DNA of 64,000 bases from Yponomeuta sedellus (lineage: Eukaryota; Arthropoda; Insecta; Lepidoptera; Yponomeutidae), in contig OW203724.1 in NCBI GenBank assembly GCA_934045075.1, positions 14,995,143 to 15,059,142 of the forward strand, in the 5' to 3' direction. This document shows, piece by piece, positions 11,599 to 25,964 of the stretch; positions within the stretch are counted from its first letter, which is position 1; each line of letters begins with the position of its first letter. The translations under genes were made by a program, and so were the position numbers. The notes under the pieces were generated by a model that saw only the letters and a list, made by a program, of their open reading frames with translations, searched no databases and was not told the DNA's origin.

Positions 11599-11790
11599 AT
11601 GAACAAAGGAGTTGCAGTAAATCAATTCGTTCCTCTAATGGTCATACTTTATTACTTTTTTATGATAGGATTAGGTTTTGCATTTTTTTATCGCCTGTAC
11701 CCTACGCAGTTGTGGTCGATGATATGCAAAGCAAATGATATGTTTTTTCGACGTGTTTTCATTAGGTTTTACCCGACGGCGATAGCATAG
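11599..11790 (+). CDS. Candidate 63-aa single-pass membrane microprotein
   Basis: An ORF of 63 codons starts at ATG 11599, in the context GACGACGATGA, and ends with TAG. The frame is open further upstream, but the TATA/initiator pair at 11532-11562 makes 11599 the first ATG of the likely transcript. Residues 1-9 are polar. Residues about 10-30 are a strongly hydrophobic helix (FVPLMVILYYFFMIGLGFAF). The rest is basic and aromatic (FFRRVFIRFY near the end). No cleavable signal-peptide site is evident, so a membrane-anchored small protein is expected. I recognise no family, and there is no canonical AATAAA close downstream. It could instead be the first coding exon of a longer gene, or chance. 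Confidence 0.4.
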   Translation: MNKGVAVNQFVPLMVILYYFFMIGLGFAFFYRLYPTQLWSMICKANDMFFRRVFIRFYPTAIA

Positions 11791-12334
11791 GAGTTGGGTT
11801 ATGTTTATGCGAGCTTGTAGCTACGTCCAGGTCCAAAGCTAATTGACTCAACGCCCTTTATGAAACCCTCGTATTTTGGTCATCAGTAAGAAAATAATTT
11901 TACATTGGCCAATCATCAGGTAAGGGGACATTGAGGATGAAAATGTTACAATGTTGTCTTATATTTTGTGAAATGTAAAATCGTTCATAGTTACGTAGTA
12001 CGTACATTGTAGACATACCGTATATTTCTTCCCAGGAGGAACCTTTTTTTTACCTGTTTCAAAGTGCGCTCAGTATTCAAAATATAGAAATGTCAAAAAG
12101 CGATACAATGATTTTTAGGGACACTCCATGCCACAAAATGCTGAAAGCTTTGCAGAAACTTTCCGCCTTTCATGAACAAAAATTCTAGTACCTATATATT
12201 TTCTGTATTAGGTTAATAATTACGACAGTATTAGAACTCAAACAAAAAAAAATACATTTGCAGCATAAGTACTTTATTTAAGGGACTGAAATTCTACTAA
12301 GTTATGGATTTTTTTTATGTAGGCTATTAATGCC

Positions 12335-12730
12335 CCACTGCATGGCCCAGGCCTTCTCTCAGGGAGAGGGAGTATAAACTTCATTACCACGCGTGCCCAT
12401 GGCGTATTGACAAATCTAAGGGAGAACCTAATAATTATGTTTATGTTTATTAATAGTAAAAAACCGGACAAGTGCGAATCGGACTGGCCCATTGAGGGAC
12501 AAATTTTTATGATTTAATTACAAATGTACCTATAGTTTCAGATATTATTACTTGTTAAATTTTATAGTTATAGGTCAAACAAAAGTACCTGATAAATTTT
12601 GATTCCCCTCAGCGTCGACATTATAGGTACCTACTTTTTGCAGCATAAACGGGAGTGTCATTATTTTACGTAAACATAGAAGTTTAATTATTTTTTGCAG
12701 CTTCAAGAGACTGTATCGTCAGGGTCAGAG
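12335..12730. repeat. Degraded repeat fragments
   Basis: At about 12330-12420 there is a SINE fragment (GGCCTTCTCTCAGGGAGAGG) resembling those at 18395 and 30875. At about 12460-12730 there is a diverged copy of the AAAACCGGCCAA element seen whole at 1421-1944. Neither has coding content. Confidence 0.45.
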
Positions 12731-16033
<3,303 letters not shown>

Positions 16034-17640
16034 ATGATGTCTGAGACACAAGTGCCCACTCTCCTACGACACTGCAGCAGATAGCTTTTTGAGGTACTTA
16101 ATATCTGTTTTTCTTTTTAAAACTAGTTACATGACATAAGCTTGGTTACTTCTAGTTCTTTCAATTTATTGAAAAGCTTGCCATTGATGAAATATTAAGA
16201 TCTGAACAAATGATCTAAGAGTAAAATCTATTGATATTTCTTTGCTCTCATACTTTATAAATCTGACATTTTTAGTTTAGTATATTTACTATGATGATAT
16301 TGATTTTATTTTTTGACTCACAGCATTCCCTTGTATACTATTTTATAAGGCTGCTTTTGTTATAACTGTAGATTCATGTACAGTGTTTAGTGAATTGACA
16401 GACTTGTTGCTGACATTAATTGAATTTCATTGTCAAATCAGTTGCTGGACTGATATCATTGCCATTATATATTTGTGCCATTATATCCTCCTAACATAAT
16501 ATGATATAACAGGCAGTCATGCCAATATTCATTGAGGGTATATAGAGGCACAAACTACGGAACACAAAACATAACATAGTATGAACATAATATCAATCAT
16601 ACTTTGTGTTCATATTATTACCTATTTGGTATAGTGATCTTAAATGGTGTTATGATGAGGAGATCAACGAAAGTGTTATTATTATTCATAATATGACTAG
16701 TCATTGTGGCTTACTAAAGAAGTTTGATGATTATTAGATCTTTAAAAAGTTTGATAACTAAGTTTAGTCTATAGCACATCAACCTTTACACTCATGGACT
16801 CTACTTGCTTATAATAAAGGAGACTGCAACTAAAATGTAAAGGTTGATATGCTGTCGACATATGTGTAGTCACAAAGAAATAGGGACAGGATTCACTGAT
16901 AGATACATTCACCTACTTTTGAGTCCCTATCACTCATTCATTTCTAAAAGGCTAAGCCTCAATGTTTCTACTTCAAGCTCTTTTCCTTGAAGTTAGATTT
17001 ACACAAACTCACATTCATATAATCCTGGTGTCTGTATGCACATTGTTTATATTTTATCACACATCATCATATCTGTGACTAAACTTAGCATCAACTAAGC
17101 TAGATATGAGAAGTTTATTAAAAATATTGTAAAAATGTTGTTCTCTTTAACGATACTGCCTAATAATAATAATTGCTAGTGGTGTTAGTCACTCACATTG
17201 ATAAAGTTAATGAAGTAATATGTTGAATTGATTTGTTCACACTTACTCAGCATTGTATGTGTACCCATTGGATTGAATTGAGACTAATTTAGCTGGCTGG
17301 CTCTGCATAGTTCCCGACTCAACCCAACTTGCGTTTTAAGTGTCCTTCAGATGGTTGCTAGAGGAGTCATTGACATTGATTAGTTGCAATTACTATGCCT
17401 TTAGGAAAACTAAGCAAACTTGAATCACACATAAAATTTGATTTGTTGCTTGTATTATTTATCAATACAAGTCTTTATATGTGAGATTACACTGTGCCCA
17501 AAATCACTTAAAGCTAACAATTAGCAATAAAAGCTTATGGAGTGCCATTACTTTGTACAGTCAAGAACAAAAATGAAAACATTTACATGAAAGTCAGTAA
17601 TGTTTTTTAAATTGTATAATTGTACAAAACAATAAATTTT
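16034..17640 (+). other. Probable CaMKI 3' UTR and downstream flank
   Basis: No other ORF of note follows the stop codon. AATAAA at 17631-17636, and another at 17869-17874, are candidate polyadenylation signals, which would make the 3' UTR roughly 1.6-1.85 kb. That length is only inferred. A small motif-bearing inverted repeat lies at 16771-16855. Confidence 0.4.
16771..16855. repeat. Short inverted repeat with the AAAGGTTGAT motif
   Basis: An ATAGCACATCAACCTTTACA arm at 16771-16790 faces TGTAAAGGTTGATATGCTGT at 16836-16855, with a 45-bp spacer. It is a miniature relative of the MITE at 9064-9263 and may be transcribed in the CaMKI 3' UTR. Confidence 0.55.
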
Positions 17641-17689
17641 ACATGCATGAGCATTCAAATTACAAATGCAGCATTTACCAAGAAATAGA

Positions 17690-18260
17690 TTTTTCATTTC
17701 TCATACTCGGAAAGTAGTGTTGTTTTGATCTGATTATTGGGTGGAAAATGCTGCTTGCTTTCCTCTATTAATAGGGAGGAAAAAACTCATACAAATTACT
17801 TCCCACCCAAGGGCGGGAATGAACTTTAAAAATAGAACTAGGTACTGTACGTTGTAAAGAGTTTTTGTAATAAATAGGCTTTTAAAATAAACTAATTAAA
17901 AAAATGCTGCTGTTTCTAAACAGCCAGTGTGAATTTAGCGCAAACTTCTTTAAGCGGAAGGTTCGTTCCATATTTAAAATTTAAAAAGTCTACTTAAAAG
18001 TCTTAAATTGGCGGGTACTAATCTGTTATAGTATCTGTGACGGAATTCAAAAAAATAGGTATTAATCGTGTAATAATCTATTATGCTAATATTTGAATAT
18101 TAAAAACGAGTTTTTATTTTCCTCATATTCGAAATGAAAAGTAGTGTTCAACACGGGTAAAAGAAGCAATTCCTACTCGGACTATAGCCGCCCGAGCGCA
18201 GCGAGGTCAATACCTCGGGAATTGATTCCTTTCTATCTACCCTCGTTAAGCAATCTACTA
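17690..18260. repeat. Dispersed repeat with related ends
   Basis: The left part contains CTCATACTCGGAAAGTAGTGTTG. The right part contains a similar CTCATATTCGAAATGAAAAGTAGTGTT followed by a CGCCCGAGCGCAGCGAGGTC block. This looks like an element with related termini of unknown class. No transposase frame is visible. Confidence 0.4.
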
Positions 18261-21200
18261 TTAATTTTTTTATCTACATTAAATTACCTTGCCCAAACAA
18301 CGGTGAAATACTTAAGGTTAAAATGCATTTACATCCAACAAAGTATTTTTTAATGAATATCATATCACATTTTGGCGTATAAGAGCCTAATATGCCCCAC
18401 TCTAAGGCACAGGCTTTCTCTCAGAGAGAGTTTTGGGCGGATTGGCAATATCATACTGCGCTGTGTGGAAATCTTAGATACTAGGGCTTCCTCCCGATGT
18501 TTTCTTAAAAAAAATTATAGTATTTTTCCAACAAATCTTCTAAATTCACTCAGTTTAATTATTTTTGTCTACGCGTAATTTAAATTTTTATCTCGTATCT
18601 ATTATGCAAATATATTGCATAAAAAGCATTGTTACCTCCACGAAGAATAGGTATCATAATAAATATATCACAGTCAACACTAGGTCTATTCCGTGACGGT
18701 ACGACCAACTTAGCCAGTAAAATGTAAATGTCTATCTGCTGTCAACTGTTAAATAGAAGTGTAATATCTTGCAGATGCAGATGTAAAAATCTTGCAATCA
18801 AATTACCCACTAAAATTGCCAGTTTTTACTTGTAGTTATCAAAGGCGGCATAATACTAGGGCTGGACATAAAAGTTGGCAAAGTGATCTAAACTCGTATT
18901 ATCATTGCTGCATTAATGAAGAAGTTGATATGAACTGATCTCAGATTTGGAAAGGTTGTTATTGTGCTACTTGATTGTGTTAAAACGAATGAAAAGTAAC
19001 AAATTGCGATAGTGGGCATTGTGCTATCAAATCCAATCAATATTGTTGGCAACAATATCTTAGTTGGTTAGTTGCTTGTTGGTTGGATTTATGTTATTGA
19101 TCTGATAATAATAGCTGACCGCAAGGGGCAAAAGCCATGTGCTTAAAATGCGATAAGTTGGTATCCTCCTTTTACAACAACAATATTTTCAAGATAAGAT
19201 AGTTACGACTGACGCAAATCAGATATTTTAATATTAAGGTACTGAGTTAGTGTGAACAAATAAATTATCATGGAGAAATTGATAAATACCTATGACAAAT
19301 ATTAATATTAAATCGTTTATTGTATCATATTTATCCAAATCAATTATGCGACCTATTTAACCCTTACAATGTAGTTGTTTTGAAAAAAAATGTGATGTGA
19401 AGAAGTAGTGATATGCATAATATGAGACTATAAATAGATGTTTTAGTGTAAAACTCTACATGCTGGACCTTCGTATGTTTTATTGTGTATCTGTAACTTT
19501 TTCCTGTATCAAATTCCTACTTACTTATTTCTCATAAGAGGTACCAGTATAATACTTACATTGTTCTATTGTAATTCTTAATAATAATAATAATTCGTAA
19601 CTATTATTTCCAAACATTGGCGCATTATCGTCGCCTCACAGGCTTTCAGCCTGGTTAGTACGACGACGCTAGTCGCGCTTATTGAATGTCAACAATCGCG
19701 CCTTTCTAGTACATTAATTGTCAAATTCTGACATTGTAGCGCCGCAAAACGCTTGACTCGTGGCATCGTACTACCCGGGCTGGTATCTCATTTTTTCATT
19801 AACCCATGAATTTACTAAATATAATGCTTATCGGTGGTGAAATGTCTCGATCATCAACATTTCAACAACGAATGAAGTTAATTCGTAGTGCAACACGTAA
19901 AACCTATTTCAATCTTCAAACGGCGATAGCATGTCATGCGTAACTTATGTGTGCATACAATCTGCGCGTTATCGCTCGCATTTGCCGATAAATACATGCG
20001 TTCGTGCTGTTATAATTGAACTGAGGAGTATGTGTTTGGTAGTATTCCACCAGATGTTGACCAGACTTTACATAGAGTGCTAGCACTTATGCCGACTGCT
20101 ATAAGAGTTTTTTTTTGCACACTGAGAGTACACCTTATAATATGTAAAGCAATATTGTTTCTCAACAAAAATATAAGTTTGAGGTACATACACTTGACAG
20201 TGTAAAAGTAGTCGGTACAAGCAAGCGCCATTGATCTTACTAATCAATATCCGACGCTTTGCATTTTAAATCAGGCCGATTTATTATTACTTTTATTTAA
20301 AGCTTCACTAATTCACAGCTTCATTCATTAGAGCCTTTCTTAGTTTGGAGGCTGCCTGTGAGAATTATGTTACTTTGATTAAAATTGCTTCAAGATCAAT
20401 GTCAGATCAAACGGCTCCATCTGCAATGAAAGGTGGTGCGAAAAGGCATTACGATTAGCATTTCAAAGTACCTACGTATAATCTGTAAACATTACGTCAT
20501 CTGCTCTACGCAGTTAACCGAATACAAACTCAACTTATTACTCTTTCCGGGCGGGACTTGTCGGAATTTCACTCAAAAGTATTTGAAAACGGGTTGAGTG
20601 CATACTACAAAGGGCATATTATACACGATGTTTGGCAGATGTTTTTTGTTTTTTCACGTAGGTATATTGCCACGTAGGACGCGTATTTTCTCCTGGTGCC
20701 ATTGTTTGGTCCCGTTAATGGGTCCATGAGGAAATTCTATTTCTCGTAGTCCCATTAATAAACATGATCCTCCTGTGTAATGCATGACAACATCTCACAA
20801 GACGGAGCCTGAAATACTAATGAAGTCCTATTTTTACATCATTACAGGTAAATAGTGTTTCATAATCTGAGAAACAGCTATTTTCAGTACCGTATGTAAT
20901 GAAATGCAAACTAAACAAAATTTGTTAAGTCACATTAACGACAGTTTTATAGAAAGCGAGTACAAGTTAGTAGAAAGTCTCGGAAACACACATCCCGTTA
21001 GCATATGAGGATAGAGCGTCGTTGAGTTTGATTCGGAGTAAGCTCTCTCAAACTATGAAAGTTCGTTTTACTTAGTGTGAAACAAAATCCTATCATATCC
21101 ACCCTGAAATCTAAACTTGTCAATACGCAACTAGAACTACGGGGATCACTTCGAAATAGCAAAAACACAGGTGTGCCGTACGAAAGATATACCAACCAGG

Positions 21201-22260
21201 TTAGGGTTATCATTTAAAGATATGGAGATGCCTATTTTGAATGCCTCATTTTCGATGCCAGATTTTCAATGAATATTTCTGACTGAAATAGAAGGCAATT
21301 TAGTCCGTCAGCTCCGTCCAGCCGCGGCCGCGGCGAGCCTGCGCGACAGCATGTCTTGGAGCGTGCGTCTACAGTACACCAATCTTTACGTTTCTATCAA
21401 TTACGTTACATACTGTCGAACTAAACTATTTTATTATTATTTTATTTATTTTTTAATCCGACTGGCACTTAAATTTATAAATTACATTACGTTTAATTTT
21501 ATTTACAAGTCCCAGGGCCAACAACATTACATGTTAATGTTGTGTGGACTAAGAAATGGTGAGCCGTACGCCTGTAGGGCTGAAATGCGGAAAACGCCGG
21601 CAAAATGTATAAGACAGCTACGATATATTTTTTAAAATTTCGTTGTTATCCCTATAGTTAAAAGTAGTTCGTATTGACGTGTAGTATCAAGGAACGAGCA
21701 ATTTGATACACCCCGTGCATATTGGCAAGTTCTCCATCTAGACATTCCTTTCGAAAAGTTCTCGTGAAATATGCTAATGCTGCATTTGTGCTAATGCTTG
21801 AAAGTATAAAACATACATTCCAAATAATTTTTTTATTATTGTAGTACTTCTATGAGATCTAGGGATTAGACCCTTCGTGTGTTATGATCGTCACTAAAAT
21901 TAACGAATTTTAATTTAGTTAAATTACATTCCTTTTCTTACTTTCCAATACTTTTTTTTTGCTTTAAGGCATGCCATGACGTACACGAGCTCCACCGATG
22001 AAAATGAAATAAAAAGTCACAATAAAATTCTGAAGATTTAGGACACATTTTTATAGTCCTAAACTTAGTTTTTGATTGAGAAGAAATGCTAATTTAAAAA
22101 TAATAATTTTTGACAACACAACAACTTTTCCCAAAACTAAGTATAGCAACATATTAATAATATATATTTAATGACTGTAATTTTATTATCAAGCAAAGCC
22201 TCATACCACGAAAGTACCCATACATATTTTTTAGTAATTAAAATGAGCTAGGGAGAGCGT
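18261..22260. other. Intergenic stretch without a recognised gene
   Basis: A SINE fragment lies at about 18395-18530. GC-richer patches lie at about 19620-19780 and 21308-21350; the latter contains CCGCGGCCGCGG followed by an ATG at 21351 whose frame soon becomes low-complexity. Either patch could be a promoter or a non-coding exon, but neither yields a recognisable protein. Confidence 0.35.
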
Positions 22261-22263
22261 TGT

Positions 22264-22348
22264 CAGATTTAACCGCAGTCTTAACCCAAAAATTAAAAAC
22301 GTAGTACATACGTTTTTAATTTTTGGGTTAAGACTGCGGTTAAATCTG
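22264..22348. repeat. Perfect 40-bp-arm hairpin with a 5-nt loop
   Basis: Bases 22264-22303 are exactly complementary to 22309-22348 in reverse, around the loop GTACA. The lack of any mismatch shows recent origin or maintenance. It is not a known MITE end that I recognise, and no target-site duplication is obvious. Confidence 0.8.
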
Positions 22349-22349
22349 G

Positions 22350-25300
22350 TCCTACATAAAATAAATTTACTTAAATAATATAGTTTTATTTTCATTGGTT
22401 GATTGGATTTGATTAGTGGCGCTTGTCAACTTCATGATGTGCCTTATAGAGTACATCTACTTATCTTATTTATGTAAAAAATGTCTTGAGTCTGATTGCT
22501 TTGTTCCCCCACTTTTTTAATTTAAGACACCGATTTTGCTAAAACAACACCTACAAATGTATGACATTGCTGGAATACTTTGACTTAAAACAGTCGTGAA
22601 TAAATTCACTTAAGTAATTCATATTTTATCTTCCGTCCACAGTTCTCATTCAAATTATTTCTGATAATGTTTTACAAAATCTCTACATATCAAAATCTCT
22701 GTAAAATTAATTGGAAGTTACCTACTTAGCAATGTCTCACTATACAATTGTTAATGGTTAATTTCCTTGTTAAACTTAATGTTTTCTTTTCATTCGTTGC
22801 CAATAGGTATTGTAAGCTTCTTAACCCGAAACATAAAGTATACTAATTAAATATTATGGGATCATAGTTTAACAGCCAGTGTTTAGTTAACCGATAATAT
22901 TTACTGAGACAGGCAAATGTTAATTTCTTAAAACCACATTAAGTCTTCCCTTGTAACGTTTATTGAATGAAATATTTTAGTAAAACGATGTTCGTTGCCA
23001 TGCATACTCCAGCATCTACCTCATGCAAGCCATGCTAGGAGGCAATACTAAGGGAATAATGCCCGATTTCACTGACCAGAGGTCTTACGCGTTATACGAA
23101 CCAAATCTTGTCGAAATCCTGAGGTTTCCGTTCGCAATTAGTATGGAATTCGACAGTTAGAGGATTGACATCGTTCTAAATTTGATGAGTGTTATATAGA
23201 ACTACAATTGTGATCTATTGTGTTTGTTCGATGTACATTGCGTAGCTGAGTTTTCCTACTTATCTGTGGGTTAATCGACTTTGCATCGTACATAGAACTG
23301 TTATATTTAATCATGAGATGTAGTTGCTATGTGAAAAATATTATTTATTACACCAATGTTTAACCGTAAACCAAGAAGTTTTTAGTGGAAAATCATTAAA
23401 GTCCGACTTTAATGACCCGAAGTTCTAGGCTGGAAGTTATATAAATAAAACAAAATATTAAACCAGCTATTATTTTTATTAGAGGCAAAATTGACATTAG
23501 AAACTGACGTAAAATAGGTAAAGGTTTCTAGTTAGGAGGATATCAGAGATTGGTTGGTTGGTGAAAACGGACATTAACTACTTATTACATAAAATATTTA
23601 AATATAATTACAAAACAACACTCAAGTCTCCACTCACATAAATTAATCCCTATGTACCTATTATATATTTTCTAGCCGCTTTTCTAGGCTTATTATTGTG
23701 TCGTATATTAATTATTATATCTTTCCTCATTGTCTACTCTACCTTCGTTTCGTAATACTTACCTAATAATTTTGCTTTACTACGATATTGAGTAGCGCCT
23801 CCTCTAAGGGACTTGACCCAGCTGCAAAATATTAATAATAAAATAATATAATTGTGTTCTTCCATATTTAAATGATATAATGCACCCTCGATAGTGTGTT
23901 ATCAATTTATCTGTGGGTAGGTATATCAGGCTTGAAACTTAGTAATAATTAATTCAGTCCTAGGGCATAGTGGTTTCATCACAAGCTCTTCCTCGTGGCG
24001 TTGGTAGTTCGTGCGATTCTCTGCATACATTTTGCACATGAATTGACACCATATTAAGCTAATAAAAACTGTATTTACACGGATTTTATCAGTTTAATTT
24101 TACATTTTTCCGACGTTTCGGCACATTTGCAAGTACCGTGGTCCCGGAAGACTGAGGTAACAGGCGTCTTTTTGAAAGCATTAACTGTTAATTTACTATT
24201 AGTAATCCGTGTAAATACAGTTTTTATTATGTCTAGTGCTCGTGTTAACCTTAGAAAATACTATACCATATTAAGGTATAAATAAAATTTTAATTTTGCC
24301 GTCCCTCGGAATTTTTGGATATATCTCGAGTTGACAGAAGAGGCGCTGCTGGCTAGATATTAACAATGCTTTTAATATAATAATTTAGTCCTTAGTGAAA
24401 CATGTACGAAAATATTTACCCTTTTAAATATACTTACCTAATTATTATTGAAACAAAGTGTATCGAAATAATTTTACTTATTACAATTGTCTATTAGTTT
24501 ATGTCTAGTGCCATTGTTATAATTATTGTTTTGTTCGAGCCAACTTCAGAGTGTCGTATTACTGAGAATGCTTATCCTAGAATTTATTATTATTATAATA
24601 ATTGGATGTAATAATCAGTTTTGTACTGCGCACAATTTATAAGCATTCGATGCAGTTAACTGGTACTTAAAAGTCTCACTTTCAGATCAACGTTTTACAG
24701 AAACAGGTACGAAATGAAATAAAATAGTTGTTTTGAGCTGTAACTGAAGCCATGCATGACTTGTACAGTTTAGTTTTGCTCTCTTTGTGTAGCAATAGTT
24801 TTATTTCATTTGCTGTGCCAAAATATATCAATGAATCAGGGATAACTGCAATAGCTTGGGAGAATCAGATGATTAGAATACTATAAGTACAGTCATTTCA
24901 TTGTTTGCAAGCCGGCTCCATAAAAATACTTATGGTCTGAGACAAAATTTAAACAACATAATATGTTTCAAAATATTCCTACATAAGACGTAGTAATGTG
25001 ATGGTAAGCTAAAAACTCTCACAATTTTAATCATTCGTCAGTTTTTAGCTTATCATGGTCTCTTTTATTATCGTATTCGTTAGAACATCGCAGCTTAATT
25101 TTAGTACCATATATCCATTTATTTTGTATTAAGTATTCGCTTTAACATAGTGTATACATAAGTATAATCAAAACTATAATATAGCTATTTTTCGACGATC
25201 TTATTATGTGCGTATATTCTCTGTAAACATTTTAGTTTATTATGCTAGCACAATAGCATGTAAGGGATGGGACATAATTAATAATTGGCAATTAAAAAAT

Positions 25301-25853
25301 AGGCGAAAAATTTATTACGAAATGTTTCATGATTTTGGTTGTGAAGAATCCCCACCCCCCATCTTGTAGAACTTGTTGAATGAAGTATTTCATCACGTCA
25401 TGTAAAAGAACAATGACTTCAGTTCTACTTCGCCAGAAATATAACAGAATGCAGTTAACAAGTTCTACCAGGCTAACGTCCATCAGTTCTCTTCAAATAC
25501 ACTTTTTAATTGGACTATTGAATATTATTGTTTAGTCGAGATCTATTACAGTTGAATTAAACTATCTTGTGATTTAGATTTTATACTTCTTGTTCAAAAC
25601 AATCAAAATTTATTAGTAGATACTAGATGTTAGCTATATTTCCAATGTCGTTGTAAATAAAATGCCAACTTGTTGACTTGTTTTGTTTTTTCTTTATCGC
25701 ATCCCCATTTTTTGTTAAAAAAAATAAATATAATAAAACGCACAATGATCCTTGCACAATTACCATTTATTGTTTAAATTAGAAAGTAGGTACCTATATA
25801 TTTATTTTATGATACATTTAATATCTCCGTTTAGGAATGTTACTGTCCAGTGT
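22350..25853. other. AT-rich intergenic region downstream of Sly1
   Basis: No coding frame is convincing here. The 170-bp inverted-repeat element at 24060-24229 lies inside. The right end should hold the Sly1 3' UTR (minus strand, to the left of 25854). Confidence 0.4.
24060..24229. mobile_element. 170-bp MITE-like element with 26-bp inverted repeats
   Basis: Perfect 26-bp terminal inverted repeats lie at 24060-24085 and 24204-24229 (ends TAATAAAAACTGTATTTACA). The interior includes the GACGTTTCGGCAC / GTACCGTGGTCCCGG block shared with 185-310. It could be a MITE or a solo terminal repeat of a larger retroelement. Confidence 0.6.
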
Positions 25854-25964
25854 TCATTGGATTTCTTCGCCAAGTAGTGAGAGTTGCTTTAGGAACTGAG
25901 ACGCGTTCGGGAGAGTCGTCGCCCCGTAAATGATCTTTCTCGTTTGACCGCTAGTAGCTTGTTG
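25854..25964 (-). CDS. Sly1 exon 11 (last)
   Basis: The acceptor is TTTTCAG. It encodes TRKIIYGATTLPNASQFLKQ and then LSLLGEEIQ, and stops with TGA at 25856-25854. ASQFLKQLSLLG is the conserved C-terminus. The preceding intron is 2857 bp. Confidence 0.94.
   Translation of the reverse strand, partial: QQATSGQTRKIIYGATTLPNASQFLKQLSLLGEEIQ

Noticed and set aside
11434..11790. A longer 118-codon reading of the microprotein ORF
   Set aside because: The extra N-terminal part would have to be read through the TATA box and initiator, so the shorter start at 11599 fits the promoter better.
21308..21420. GC-rich patch with ATG as the first exon of an unknown gene
   Set aside because: The frame turns low-complexity after about ten codons and no donor site gives a convincing exon. 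Kept only as a note on the intergenic stretch.
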